This document shows positions 10,213 through 21,081 of a DNA stretch of 64,000 bases, in pieces. Position 1 is the first letter of the stretch. Each line of letters starts with the position of its first letter. This DNA comes from Epithemia pelagica (taxonomy: Eukaryota > Bacillariophyta > Bacillariophyceae > Surirellales > Surirellaceae). A program made the position numbers and the translations under genes. The stretch covers positions 868,001 to 932,000 of the forward strand of contig OX337241.1 of NCBI GenBank assembly GCA_946965045.2. Reading direction: 5' to 3'. The notes under the pieces are model-generated. The model searched no databases, was not told the origin of the DNA, and was given only the letters and a program-made list of their open reading frames with translations.

Positions 10213-11927
10213 TTACGGCTTGCACAAGGATGGATCTTTTCCCGTGTAAAAGCATTCCCATTCATCCCACCAATCGGCCGTGGAAATGACACGAGTATTA
10301 CCCTGATCGACTTCCAACAGCATGTGATTCCAAACACCGAATTCATTAAAGCCAAAGTAGTGGGTATCGTTCCCATAATCATTGCGCAAATAGGTTCCAC
10401 CACAGGGTGCACCACGGTTCGATACGGCAATGGTGGTACCACTCAACATGAGAGCCTTGAGATCGGAATCACCAGGACCAGCCAGACGAATGTCTTCCCA
10501 CTTTTGTTCCCAGTCTTCACTCTCCACATAAGTGCGATCACAGGTATCGTCAATGGGACGGGCAAAGACAGTTGTGTCTTCCTCAATGTCCAAGACATGG
10601 CCCAAAAAGTCAAATAAGGCATCCAACTTGAATTCTGGTTTCTCCAATGACAGCAATTGATCACTTCGACCGTCCACATCCTTTGACACGACATAGTCAT
10701 CACCGCTTGCCAACCGACTCAACCAGATACCCGATGACTTGGTATTGTCTGTTTGATGTTCGACATCGGTGTAGCCACGGAACTGCTGATAGGCGCGGTA
10801 GTAGAATTGAAGAACTTGAGTCGCTTGATCAAAATGCACTGTCGTGTAGCCACCATTCAGACCAAGGTAGTACATGGGACTAAAGGCCATTTCACCCGAA
10901 ACCATGGTCAAGGGTTTGTCCACAGGAAGGATAATATGAGTGTCTGTATATCCCACTCCCGTTCCACTTTCAAAGTGGCGACAATGGTTCTCTGATTTGC
11001 GAATGGGCCGGCTCTCCATAAAGGTTGCATCCTTGGACAAGGCAATTGCTTTTTGGGCGAGTTTGCCATGATGGACCCAACCTGGAGTGGTATCAGGATC
11101 GAGCTCATGTTGGACGTCCGGATCGGCACTGTAGCGTCGAATCTGCCACAAATGAGCCTTGTCAATCCCGGCTTCGAGTTGCATTGTCACAATGGCCAAG
11201 GCACCCCAAATCACCGAAAGGGCATCCATACGACCGGCAAAGTTTCCCAAATCAAACTCTGGCTCTGCTTGGAGGGCGGCCTTGTTGCGTTGGCGAATGT
11301 GTTCGCCACGAGCTGTGCTATATTCACTTTCATAGGTGATGGCATGAATCTTTTCAGCGGCACCTGCCATGGGCTTGTCCGTCACAACCGACACAGCATT
11401 GGGCACAAAGACAGATGTGATGATTCCTGTTTCATGTTCATTGTACATTTTGTAAGTACGTGAATATCCCGAAATCATTTGTGTATGCAGCGGCAGCAAC
11501 ACATGCGTTCCATTGTACTCCACTTGAGAGGCCACGTCGGGAACAGGTTGTTCCTTCAAATCAAAGTACCACACTTGCTCCATGACGGGTTCTTGTCCTT
11601 CTACAACCGTACGAGGAATGTCTACCTGTGCCAAATTGGTTTCGTCCTGAATTGGGACCCAAATGGGATAGCCAGAGGAATCTGGAATTTGACTGGATTC
11701 TCCATTCTTGTAGGGACTGCAGGTCCGAGACTCGTCGAGACAAAAGGGCGCACCATGGTACCTGGTAGAGGTGGTTCTGTAATGAGACTAGAACAGTTTA
11801 AATCGGAACAACATTCACTGCAACGATCCCATTGAAACGGAAGAGAACAACAATGTCCGGATTGACATTGATCATTGGAATCACAAATCCAACCATTGGG
11901 TCTCCATCCAGTGGCTGTGGTATCATC
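10213..11927 (-). pseudogene. Gene A1, distal part of exon 2 (interrupted by copia element)
   Basis: Homologous along its whole length to the gene A copies at 18950, 28138 and 37359, but more divergent; for example the stretch before TVFARPIDDTCD is shorter and different. The Cys-rich N-terminal motif is present near 11840-11890 (GWICDSNDQCQSGHCC). The C-terminus is conserved (DWWDEWECFYTGKDPSLCKP, stop 10213-10215). A 1-nt deletion near 11755 (ACCATGG where paralogs have ACCTATGG) shifts the frame. Upstream, the exon is cut at TCATC (11923-11927) by the LTR of the copia element; the missing start is at 18135-18487 on its far side. The gene is therefore broken twice. Confidence 0.85.
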
Positions 11928-12206
11928 TGTTGGATCACTAGATTGGCCCTGATGGTCTCCTCTGTGCACAGAAGTAAGGTGATCGTAGAAGTAATGCAAA
12001 AGGGTTTCGAAACTGAGTGATTTAGAAAGAGTGAGCATTACGACTAGGATTGAGAGAATGTTGTTATGCCAGATGAGATCGAGATGGTCCAAGACCTAGA
12101 TGAGCTATAACCGCCTCCCATGCTGTTTGCATCCCAATGTCTCGTTGTGCGACTGACTTGATTCGGGACCACGACATGAAGAGCGACTCAATTGAAGATT
12201 CCAACA
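11928..12206 (-). repeat. 3' LTR of copia element 2
   Basis: 279 bp, beginning TGTTGGATCA and ending GATTCCAACA, so its ends are TGTTGGA/TCCAACA inverted repeats. It matches 17852-18129 except for one substitution and one single-base indel seen by eye (about 99% identity). Confidence 0.92.
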
Positions 12207-12503
12207 CCCTGCCTAATTGTGTCGCTCGAATGTCCATAGAAACCAAATTCTTCAGTGTCCTTGATGTCATAAATTTTGAAGATCGTCTTGTGTGCATAGT
12301 GCGAGTGTATATGGAACGATGAAAGTGAGACCCTGCCTGATTCGGATGTTTGTGATGATGTGTAAGTGATAAATGTTGATGTGATTTGGATTCGATTAGT
12401 TGATTTTGATTTTGGACTGATGATATTGTTGTTTGATTGAATTTGATGCGTGTTCGACAATGGGCGTTTCACTATGGTGTGCTGAATTTCTGTTGGGGCT
12501 GAG
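12207..12503 (-). other. 3' untranslated region of copia element 2
   Basis: Between the polyprotein stop and the 3' LTR. AT-rich with no supported gene. GGCAGGG just before the LTR (element sense) is a weak candidate for the polypurine tract. Confidence 0.5.
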
Positions 12504-15500
12504 TCACTTGGATGATCTTGTGTGCAGAAAACATTTGAGCCAAAAGGGAAGAGGACCTTGGTAAACAAGCATGGCGGTTTCGGATCCATGACGTGGTTCA
12601 ACGTGAGCGCCTTGATTGTTTGTGGTCAAAGTGACAGGATCGTCGTCGGCATTACAAGCAGGATCAAGATTGGAGCAATAGACAGAGACATGCTTGCGGA
12701 AATCTGGACCAAATAGGTTCTTGGTGAACAGATCAGCAGAATTGTCAGGTGAGTGCAGCCAAACGGTATGAATAATGCCTTCCTCCTTCATCTCACGAAA
12801 AAAATGCCATTTCACATCGATGTGTCGAGTGCGGCCACCAACGCTCCACGAGTGTGTCAGAGCAATGGCACCCTTGCAATCCATCTGCAAGATCATGGGT
12901 TTTTGCACGGTCAGTCCCATCTGTTCGAGGACGCGCATGCCGAAAAGCATGCGTTGGCCTGTTTCCACAGCAGCGACAATTTCGGCTTCGCTAACGGAAA
13001 GAGTAACGCAATCTTGCATCCGACTGGACTCGGAAATTGGCGCGTCTTGGAGAAAAACAGAAATACCTGAGACACTGTGACGCTTGTCGGGGTCTTTTGC
13101 AAAGTCGGAATCACTACGGCCTCGAATGACAAACTCAAATCCTTCCTTGGTACCGTCCCAACAACCAACCGGGCGCAGAATCTTGCTGCACGATGGAGTA
13201 TCCATGCAGTAGCGCATCACCCGATACATGGCTTTGAGATGATGCTGAGTGCCTTGCTTCATGAATTTGGAGAGTTCGCGGACAGAGTTCATAATGTCGG
13301 GACGTGACCATTTCATGAGATGCAACAATTTACCGACGCCGCTCCGATACATGGACTGCTGTGTTGCGTTCAACTCATCCGTGCCATCGTCCTTCTTGAG
13401 AACTTCACCAGGAGCTGCAGGTGTGGGATACTTCTGCGTTGTGGAAGGCACATCGAACTCGTCGGAAAAGCTCTGCAGGAAGACGGGCTGCGAGAACTTA
13501 CATGTGCGCTGTTCGCGGTCGAGATCAACCTTGCAACCGATATACTCGGTCAATTCACCACAATCATCGCAGTCGAAGTGTTCCTTCATAGCTTCTTTGG
13601 AGTGAAGGACTCCTGCTTCGGACCCACAGACCAAGAAATCATCCACCCACGAGAGCCAAATGACGAGGCCGAATGCAGTCCATGCGAAGTAGAGGCATGG
13701 ATCAGCACGGTTGCGCAAGAACTGGATAAGTTTCATAACTTCTTGGACCTTATTCCAAAAGGCACGAGCGGCTTGCTTTGTGCCATAAAGAGTCTTGCCA
13801 AGGAAGATCAACCAACCAGGAGGATATTTGGATTCCATTCCTTTCGGAATGGTCATCCACATCTTCCGATCCTTTTCGAAGTCGCCGAGCAGAAAGGCTC
13901 CCTTGACATCCATCACATGTACTACCCAATTCGCTAATATGATCAAGACGAAAATGATCATAATGGTCATTTCGGAGGCCACTGGAGCAAACGTGGCATG
14001 ACTGTCATAGTGCTCCCCATCGACCTGTTCGTACCCTCGGGCATTCAATCGCGCGCGAAACGCTCCACTTGCTTTCTTTTTCATTGCCCACACGTTGCTA
14101 AGAATCTTGGCATCAGCTGGCACTTCGACAGGATCACAGGGGATAAAGACACCATTGTCGATCATCCTTTGATATTCTTTTTCAATGGACTCAAGCCATT
14201 GATCACGCTCTGGTCCATTGATGGCTTCCTCGTATGTCAAAACATGGAGCTCTCGGGTGTTTTGAATTCCTCCGCCCAGTCCTGCACCAACGAGTGCACA
14301 TTCTCGGGCAAACGGTGATGAGTTGGGGCTCATGCCAGATGCTTCACAATCAACAGGGAATTCAGGAGCTTGGTATTCGGGGTCAATAGGCACTTGCTGG
14401 TATGCATTACTGGCGTCAGTTACAAGGTCGGCGTGAAGAAAGGCTGCACTGATGTCGGAGTGATGGTCAAGGTTCGACTCCTCTTGGATCTCTTCGTAGT
14501 CACTTGAGTCATCGTCACTGGAGTCATAATTGTCACGTGAGTCATCGGATTCAGGTTGTTCACTGAAGTCTGAGTCTTCGTGGCCCAGTTCGGCCATGGA
14601 GGAATAGTAATTGATCTCCGACTGTGTAAGTAATAACTCATTATAGTTGATCCCAGCACATTGATACTCTTCAATTAGACGTCGTGGTGGACGAATGTGA
14701 CGACCTGTTCGCGTGACTTGATGTTGTCGAGGTGTAGCAGAAGTGATTGCGCTCACATTTTCATCTCCGTCTGTCGCTTGATCAATGGTTTCGACCATGG
14801 GAGTGTCCGCGATATTTTGGTTGGGAGAATCGTCTTCAATCTCTTCAATAAAGGGCTTAGATCGATTTGACGCGTCGTCTTCGCCTTCGAGGTGCAACTC
14901 TGAATCACAGTTGGAATTAGGTGGTAGTATAGGAGTGATCATCAAGTGGGGTGGATCTTCCGGTGGGAGAAAATACATCCGTCGCAACCAGATTACATCG
15001 CGAGTCACATGAAGTTTCTTGGTATGGGGGTTGAACATTCGGTAAACATCCCCGGCATGATCACGACAGTATCCGACGAAGACACAATGGGTCCCTTTGT
15101 CTTCCAGCTTCTGAGTAGTATCCGTAGCAGTCTTGACAGTTCCGGCTTCTCCCCACGTGCGTAGATGATGCGCAAATCGGGGCAATTGCCCACTCCAGTG
15201 CTCGTATCGTGTTTTAGAGACTCCATCCAATTCGATTACTACAAGTCCATCCAATAATGTAGCAGTGTCGAAGGCAGTCGTCCACAATAGACTGCGATAT
15301 TCCATAGGTACATTTGCTCGATGCATCATTGCTCGACCTCTCATAGCAATGGTAGAAATTGCAACTTCCGCAAGCGAGTTCTGTTGCGGGGTATTGCGCG
15401 CAGTGAATTCGAAGTTAAGGTTCAGTTTCCAGTCGGCAGACTGACTACGCGACTGAAGAAGAATATTTTCACCGGCATTATCGAGACGCACATGAGTCGC

Positions 15501-17630
15501 CCCAAGACCATTAGATTCCCAGCGATGAAGAAATTCACAACTCGGTTCGACCATTGCTTTCTTAGACTCGTAGAATGCTGAGAATTTGAGTTGAGTCTTG
15601 CCATGAACAATCATTCGCCATTGATTCTTGCGTGGTGTTGGATGCGATTTGATGGGGCGGACAGAACTCATGTCGAGGTAAATGCGATTGATGTTTGGAT
15701 CTTCTGGTTCGGGATGAGTGTCAGAGCGAGAAAGATTCTTACGACGAGCTTTGCCGGCAGCACAAGCAGCACATTTCTCCATCTCTCCAGATTGCAACTG
15801 AAAGCCAAGATGTTCCACGATTGGTTTGATTTTTCGGATGTCAATGTGGCCAAGTTTGTCATGGGCGTCCTGGAGTGACATGGTTTGACGTTTCTTGGTA
15901 CCGATGTCAGGTAATGCTCCAAAAATCTCATGACCGGTAAGTTCTTGTTTGTGCTTGAAATACAAACAGAAAATCATTCCGTCAGGTGTCGGTATTACAA
16001 TGTCGAACGTCACACTCATACCTCCCTTGGTGATTATGATTGCTTCAGACAAACCACTCAAGGACCATCCTTGTTTAAGCATCTTGGAGACGCTTAACAG
16101 GTTGAAGGCAGCAGATGGTAAGATATTGACACCGGACAATTGACCAGACCGTAATTCGCATCCGTATTTGTTGCAGCATATGCCTGGTAAGTCACCGATT
16201 ACCGTTGCGCTCTCTGTGGTATCATTGGCCATAACAAGACTGACAGGATCTTCTGGTCGTCGGAGATTGATGATTCCACGAGTATGAGAAGTCATGTGCT
16301 GTGTAGCACCAGTATCCGCTATCCAGATGTTGGGGTCACGAAGGAGTTGTAGGTCATGTGGAAATTCAATGCCGCTCATGAGCATCTCAACACGGGTTTC
16401 TGATGATGGGGTCGACTGTCCATTGGGAGTGGTTGGAGTTGTCGGATGTGTTGTGGTGTTTGACGCAACAACAGTAGCGATGTCTGGAGCTGGTGTACTT
16501 GTTGGAGGACTTGGAGAAGGAGCCTGTTGAGGGCGATTGCGACGACTTGTCCAATTGGGTGGGCGAAAATGCGCATTCGCGGGATTCTCCCAGCAACGCT
16601 GCGTTGAGTGACCATACATTTTGCAATCCTCACAATATGGGCGTGGACGATCGCCTTGTTGATATGGCTGTCGCCATTGGCCTTGTTGTTGTCCGTTGTA
16701 GGGGCGATATCCTTGTTGTTGCTGATGTGGTTGTTGTCCTGGTCCAACGGCCAAGGCAGTACCGGTTCCTTGTTGTGAAGCTTGGGATCGAAGAAGGCAT
16801 TGGTAGTACCCATGTCCTGGTTCTTGGCAGAAATTACACACAACAAATGGCTGTGGAGGAACGCTATTGGGATCGCCGACTGCTTGACAGACGGGATTAG
16901 TTTGTGTGACTTGAAGTGACAATCCACCGCTGGCGGACTGGTCGCGACTTGATTCAGTGCCATCCTCGCCGTCATCATCTTCGTCGTGATGAAGATTCCA
17001 TTGGGTCATCATCGCGTCTATGAGGTCATCTGCAGTGAGGGCAGTTCCCTTTGCTCGTTGTTCTGTTGCAACAATGGTGTTGTAGATCGGTGCGGCTTTC
17101 TCAATCACGATAGCCACCAGATCATCGTCGGCCAATTCATGGTTATGGCGATTCTCAATCTGCGATATCTTCTTGCGAAGAATCTTGGGGTTCATCGTAT
17201 TGGTCATGGAGATCTTGTTTACGTCTTGCCGGATTCGCATCTTGGCGGCAATGTTTTCGCTCTTGTAGTTTCGGAACAATCCCTTCACGATGATGTGAGC
17301 CCGACCACCTGGCCAGTCAGATGTGATGGATTTCATCACGAGTTTCAAATCGTCATCGGCTTGGAGTGCCATGCTGAGGCAAGCAACAGCCATGGCGTTT
17401 CGATTCAGTGCTTTCTTGGAGGCTTTTCCGCTGTCTGTCGACTCGTCAATTTGTTCATGTTTGGTGCTTGGGAGTTCCTTCTCTGGTGTATCGGACAATG
17501 CTCCGATGAAGTTGTGGACTCGAGCGTGTGAACGGAAGCGCATCCACCAAATGGGGTAATCGGCCTTCTTTCCTGAAAAGGTTGGTACCTTGATCGCAGT
17601 TGAGGTCTTGTCGCTACTTGAAAGATCCAT
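12504..17630 (-). CDS. Gag-Pol polyprotein of copia element 2 (1708 aa, intact)
   Basis: A single uninterrupted ORF with ATG at 17630 (MDLSSSDKTSTAIKVPTFSG). Gag covers the first 260 or so residues, then two CCHC zinc knuckles (CNFCQEPGHGYYQC and CEDCKMYGHSTQRC, both C-x2-C-x4-H-x4-C). The protease has WIADTGATQHMTS. Integrase shows the HHCC zinc-binding region (HDKLGHIDIRK to CAACAAGKARR) and the DDE core (YLDMSS, LDNAGEN, NTPQQNSLAEVAI). Reverse transcriptase has MDVKGAFLLGDF and the catalytic VDD of SWVDDFLVCGSE. RNase H has SDSDFAKDPDKRHSVSG, QMDCKGAIAL and ADLFTKNL near the C-terminus. The order gag-PR-IN-RT-RH defines Ty1/copia. All catalytic motifs are present, so it may be active. Confidence 0.95.
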   Translation of the reverse strand: MDLSSSDKTSTAIKVPTFSGKKADYPIWWMRFRSHARVHNFIGALSDTPEKELPSTKHEQIDESTDSGKASKKALNRNAMAVACLSMALQADDDLKLVMKSITSDWPGGRAHIIVKGLFRNYKSENIAAKMRIRQDVNKISMTNTMNPKILRKKISQIENRHNHELADDDLVAIVIEKAAPIYNTIVATEQRAKGTALTADDLIDAMMTQWNLHHDEDDDGEDGTESSRDQSASGGLSLQVTQTNPVCQAVGDPNSVPPQPFVVCNFCQEPGHGYYQCLLRSQASQQGTGTALAVGPGQQPHQQQQGYRPYNGQQQGQWRQPYQQGDRPRPYCEDCKMYGHSTQRCWENPANAHFRPPNWTSRRNRPQQAPSPSPPTSTPAPDIATVVASNTTTHPTTPTTPNGQSTPSSETRVEMLMSGIEFPHDLQLLRDPNIWIADTGATQHMTSHTRGIINLRRPEDPVSLVMANDTTESATVIGDLPGICCNKYGCELRSGQLSGVNILPSAAFNLLSVSKMLKQGWSLSGLSEAIIITKGGMSVTFDIVIPTPDGMIFCLYFKHKQELTGHEIFGALPDIGTKKRQTMSLQDAHDKLGHIDIRKIKPIVEHLGFQLQSGEMEKCAACAAGKARRKNLSRSDTHPEPEDPNINRIYLDMSSVRPIKSHPTPRKNQWRMIVHGKTQLKFSAFYESKKAMVEPSCEFLHRWESNGLGATHVRLDNAGENILLQSRSQSADWKLNLNFEFTARNTPQQNSLAEVAISTIAMRGRAMMHRANVPMEYRSLLWTTAFDTATLLDGLVVIELDGVSKTRYEHWSGQLPRFAHHLRTWGEAGTVKTATDTTQKLEDKGTHCVFVGYCRDHAGDVYRMFNPHTKKLHVTRDVIWLRRMYFLPPEDPPHLMITPILPPNSNCDSELHLEGEDDASNRSKPFIEEIEDDSPNQNIADTPMVETIDQATDGDENVSAITSATPRQHQVTRTGRHIRPPRRLIEEYQCAGINYNELLLTQSEINYYSSMAELGHEDSDFSEQPESDDSRDNYDSSDDDSSDYEEIQEESNLDHHSDISAAFLHADLVTDASNAYQQVPIDPEYQAPEFPVDCEASGMSPNSSPFARECALVGAGLGGGIQNTRELHVLTYEEAINGPERDQWLESIEKEYQRMIDNGVFIPCDPVEVPADAKILSNVWAMKKKASGAFRARLNARGYEQVDGEHYDSHATFAPVASEMTIMIIFVLIILANWVVHVMDVKGAFLLGDFEKDRKMWMTIPKGMESKYPPGWLIFLGKTLYGTKQAARAFWNKVQEVMKLIQFLRNRADPCLYFAWTAFGLVIWLSWVDDFLVCGSEAGVLHSKEAMKEHFDCDDCGELTEYIGCKVDLDREQRTCKFSQPVFLQSFSDEFDVPSTTQKYPTPAAPGEVLKKDDGTDELNATQQSMYRSGVGKLLHLMKWSRPDIMNSVRELSKFMKQGTQHHLKAMYRVMRYCMDTPSCSKILRPVGCWDGTKEGFEFVIRGRSDSDFAKDPDKRHSVSGISVFLQDAPISESSRMQDCVTLSVSEAEIVAAVETGQRMLFGMRVLEQMGLTVQKPMILQMDCKGAIALTHSWSVGGRTRHIDVKWHFFREMKEEGIIHTVWLHSPDNSADLFTKNLFGPDFRKHVSVYCSNLDPACNADDDPVTLTTNNQGAHVEPRHGSETAMLVYQGPLPFWLKCFLHTRSSK

Positions 17631-17851
17631 TTTAATATGATTGATATGAGATAGATATGAAGTCAGTCAGACAATCGACAAAGCAACAACACACGATCAG
17701 AGAGCTCAAACCTTGGTGGTTCTGATAGACTCCTGTCCCGATTTTCGATTCAGCAATTCAATAGCGTCAGATTTCTTGATCCCGTGCTCACGAGTTTCGC
17801 TCTTTCGATCGATAAGGGGACCAATGAAGCAATCACCGATACTAGCTAGTA
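17631..17851 (-). other. 5' leader of copia element 2
   Basis: 221 bp between the 5' LTR and the polyprotein ATG. It would hold the primer-binding site, which I could not match to a tRNA 3' end or to this element's own LTR. Confidence 0.5.
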
Positions 17852-18129
17852 TGTTGGATCACTAGATTGGCCCTGATGGTCTCCTCTGTGCACAGAAGTA
17901 AGGTGATCGTAGAAGTAATGCAAAAGGGTTTCGAAACTGAGTGATTTAGAAAGAGTGAGCATTACGACTAGGATTGAGAGAATGTTGTTATGCCAGATGA
18001 GATCGAGATGGTCCAAGACCTAGATGAGCTATAACCGCCTCCCATGCGGTTTGCATCCCAATGTCTCGTTGTGCGACTGACTTGATTCGGGACCACACAT
18101 GAAGAGCGACTCAATTGAAGATTCCAACA
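17852..18129 (-). repeat. 5' LTR of copia element 2
   Basis: 278 bp, TGTTGGATCA to GATTCCAACA. Followed by the target duplication TCATC at 18130-18134. It should drive transcription on the minus strand through the polyprotein. Confidence 0.92.
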
Positions 18130-18134
18130 TCATC

Positions 18135-18487
18135 GGAAGGCCATAGGAATCCAGCCATTTGTGCCGGACCAACCGTCTGTGTGTGTTTTCCATGCAAAAC
18201 ATCAGAAGAAAATGAGACTCTACTGTTGAAAGCTTTCAGTGCTCTTTCGGTATTTCTCTCCTCGAGACAAATCAAGCAGTCGTTATGACACTCACAGTCA
18301 TTCCCAACAAGACAAATCCAATCAACATTGCTCCTCCAGCCATGATCATCCACCGGCGTTCTGTCTTTGGGGCTGGTCCGAGTTCCACCACAGCCAAAGA
18401 CCCATCGTCATTGTTGCTACGATGGATCAATGGAACCCGCTCATGTTGGTAGGAGGACGAATCGGAATTGGTAGCTCCAGCACCCAT
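18135..18487 (-). pseudogene. Gene A1, exon 1 and start of exon 2 (severed from the rest)
   Basis: Exon 1 is 18487-18296 (64 codons from MGAGATNSDSSSYQHERVPL) and carries a hydrophobic anchor ending MLIGFVLLGMT. The donor GTGAGT follows at 18295. A 119-nt intron (18177-18295) ends CACACACAG. Exon 2 starts TVGPAQMAGFLWPSDD and runs into the copia target site at 18134. The remaining 570 or so codons lie at 10213-11927. Exon 1 is also the source of the truncated copies at 27542-27665 and 36763-36886. Confidence 0.85.
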
Positions 18488-18949
18488 GATGACGATGATC
18501 GCACTTTATGAACTGTCCAGAATGGCACATCCAGAATGGCACATGACGCACCGTCTCCATATCGCGAAGTCCTCTAATCACGATTTTTTCCCAAGATCGT
18601 ACAAGTAACAACACCATGGATTCCTTAGAATCTTTTTTGAAAAAGATACGATCCCGCAAAAAAAGAGACGTAGCTATCAGAACTAAGTCAGGAGCGGGAC
18701 AGCGCTAAGCGACAATGCTTATGCTATCCACTCACACCATAGAAAGGAGCAGGACCTCTGTCCCGTACTCCATTCGTGGCAACGCCTGGCGACAACTGAT
18801 GTCTCTCATTTTTACTCAATAGCTGACCCCGTGACTTATTCAAAAGTATCCAATTTAAGTTTTGCTTCATCCCTACGCCCTCAAACCTTTAGATAATGTC
18901 ACTTGAATCACATGCATTTATATATACCCTCCTAAATCTTCAATGTTCC
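18488..18949. other. Intergenic: gene A1 upstream region and gene A2 3' flank
   Basis: No gene seen. Repeated almost exactly at 27666-28137 and 36887-37358. It should hold the gene A1 promoter (minus strand, right of 18487) and the 3' UTR of gene A2. Confidence 0.6.
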
Positions 18950-21081
18950 TTACGGCTTGCACAAGGATGGATCTTTTCCCGTGTAAAAGCATTCCCATTC
19001 ATCCCACCAATCGGCTGTGGAAATGACACGCGTATTGCCCTGATCGACTTCCAACAGCATGTGATTCCAAACACCAAATTCATTAAAGCCAAAGTAGTGG
19101 GTATCGTTCCCATAATCATTGCGCAAATAGGTTCCACCACAGGGCGCACCACGGTTCGATACGGCAATAAGGTCAGCACTCAGCATGAGCATTTCCACAA
19201 CGGTATCACCTGGTTCGGCGAGTCGAATGTCTTCCCACTTTTGTTTCCAGTCATCGTCCACCACGTATTTCGAGTCACAGGTATCGTCAATGGGACGGGC
19301 AAACACAGTCAAGTCCGGCTCGAGGAAAACGTTCTGACGAAGCGCTTTCGATGCCTCATACAAGGTCTCTTCTTTATTGCTCCGCAACGACGGGTTGCTC
19401 AGTTTTGCCTCGGCACCTTCCACCGAATCTTCGCTCCCGACGAGCCACCCCGGTTTTGGGTTCTGTAACGAGAGCAATTGATCGCTGCGGCCGTTGACCT
19501 CCTTCGACACGGCATAATCATCACCACTTGCCAACCGACTCATCCAAATACCCGATGGCTTGGTATTGTCCGTTTGATGTTCGACATCGGTGTAACCGCG
19601 GAACTGCTGATAAGCACGGTAGTAAAATTGAAGGACTTGGCTCTCCTCATCATAGTGCACCGTGGTATAGCCACCATTCAAGCCCAGGTAATACATGGGA
19701 CTAAAGGCCATTTCACCCGAAACCATGGTCAAGGGTTTGTCGACGGGGAGAATAATCAGTCGGCGTGTAGGCCACTCCCGTTCCATTCTCAAAATGGCGA
19801 CAATGGTTTTCGGATTTGCGAATGGACTGAGTCTCCATAAAGGTTGCATTCTTCGATAATGCAATCGCTTCCATAGCATGTTGGCGATGATGGACCCAAC
19901 CTTCGGTCGTCTCGGGGTCCAGGGCAAGTTGAACGGTCGGATCGGCACTGTAGCGACGAATCTGCCACAAGTGGGCCTTGTCAATGCCAGCTTCGAGTTG
20001 CATTGTCACAATGCCCATGAGACCCCATACGATCGAAAGAAAATCCATGCGGCCGGCAAAGTTTCCCAAATCAAACTCCTCTCCAGATTGCAAGGTTTCC
20101 TCGTTGTACTGGCGAATGTACTCTCCGCGAGCCGTGCTATATTCACTTGTATAGGTGATTGCATGAATCTTTTCGGCCGCACCTGCCATGGGCTTGTCGG
20201 TGACTACCGATACAGCGTTGGGAACAAAGACGGACGTGATAATTCCTGTCTCGCTCTCATTGTACATTTTGTAAGTACGAGAATAGCCTGAAATCATTTG
20301 AACGTGCAACGGCAGTAGAACATGAGTGCCATTGTACTCAACCTTGGAGGCCATATCCGGTACGGGTTGTTCCTTCAAGTCAAAGTACCACACTTGTTCC
20401 ATCACTGGCTCTTCACCTTCCATAACTTTGCGCTTAATATTGACTTGAGCCAATTCTGATTCAAATTCGGTCGGGACCCAAATAGGATAACCGGAGGCCG
20501 GAATCTGGCTCGATACGCCGTTCTTGTACGCAGTGCAAGTATGCTCTTTCTTGAGGCAAAAGGGAGTTCCATAGGTACCTGGTGCTGGTGGCTGTTCCAT
20601 CTGGGTCGAACAATCCAGATCCGTGCAGCATTGTCGGCAACGCTTCTTGCAACAAATATTGGACTTGCATTGACCGTCCGCACGACAGATCCAGCCATCC
20701 GGTAACCAACCAGTCACTGAATCATCTGAGGGTGCGATGAGTCCAATCATGTTGGCCGGGCCAACCGTCTGTGAGTGTGTTTCATGCAAGACCAGAAAAG
20801 GGTAAGGGAATACGTGTTTAAAGCCTTTTCCCCACACTAGGGCATTTCTCTCCTCAAGAAGACAAGCAGGTATTAGTCCGTGTGGCACATACAGTCATTC
20901 CCAACAAGACAAATCCAACCAACAACGTAGCTCCTCCGGCCAGGATCATCCACCCACGTTTCTTCTGCGGTGGTCCGAGCTCCACAACAGCCGCTGAGCC
21001 ATCGTCGTTGTCATGGTGGATCAAGGGCACCCGCTCATGCTGATACGAGGATGAATCGGAATAGTTTGCTCCAGTACCCAT
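18950..21081 (-). pseudogene. Gene A2: cysteine-containing type II membrane protein, frameshifted
   Basis: Exon 1 is 21081-20893 (63 codons, MGTGANYSDSSSYQHERVPL), ending in a hydrophobic anchor (WMILAGGATLLVGFVLLGMT). The donor is GTATGT. A 124-nt intron (20769-20892) ends CACTCACAG. Exon 2 is 20768-18950. Between 19755 and 19765 it lacks 2 nt relative to the copies at 28138 and 37359, so the frame ends at 19713 after GTGVAYTPTDYS while the C-terminal third stays conserved in the other frame. Domain layout is as in gene A3. Either a recent pseudogene or an assembly error. Confidence 0.8.

Larger units (their letters stand above)
11928..18129 (-). mobile_element. Complete Ty1/copia LTR retrotransposon, element 2 (6.2 kb)
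   Basis: Two LTRs of 279 and 278 bp flank one intact polyprotein on the minus strand. The 5-bp target duplication TCATC is present on both sides (11923-11927 and 18130-18134). The insertion site is exon 2 of gene A1, between PSDD and TTATGW. Near-identical LTRs and an intact ORF indicate a recent insertion. I do not recognise a tRNA-type primer site next to the 5' LTR; that sequence begins TACTAGCTAGTA, itself a palindrome. Confidence 0.95.

Noticed and set aside
12207-12601. 137-codon minus-strand ORF overlapping the polyprotein stop of element 2
   Set aside because: It lies mostly in the 3' UTR in another frame, is Ser/Thr/Asn-rich and has no retroelement domain.
13320-13937. 205-codon plus-strand ORF within the copia polyprotein
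   Set aside because: Antisense shadow of the RT domain; no independent support.
17820-17851. A tRNA primer-binding site or self-priming site for copia element 2
   Set aside because: The sequence next to the 5' LTR shows no match to a tRNA acceptor end that I recognise and no long complement within its own LTR. Left undefined.
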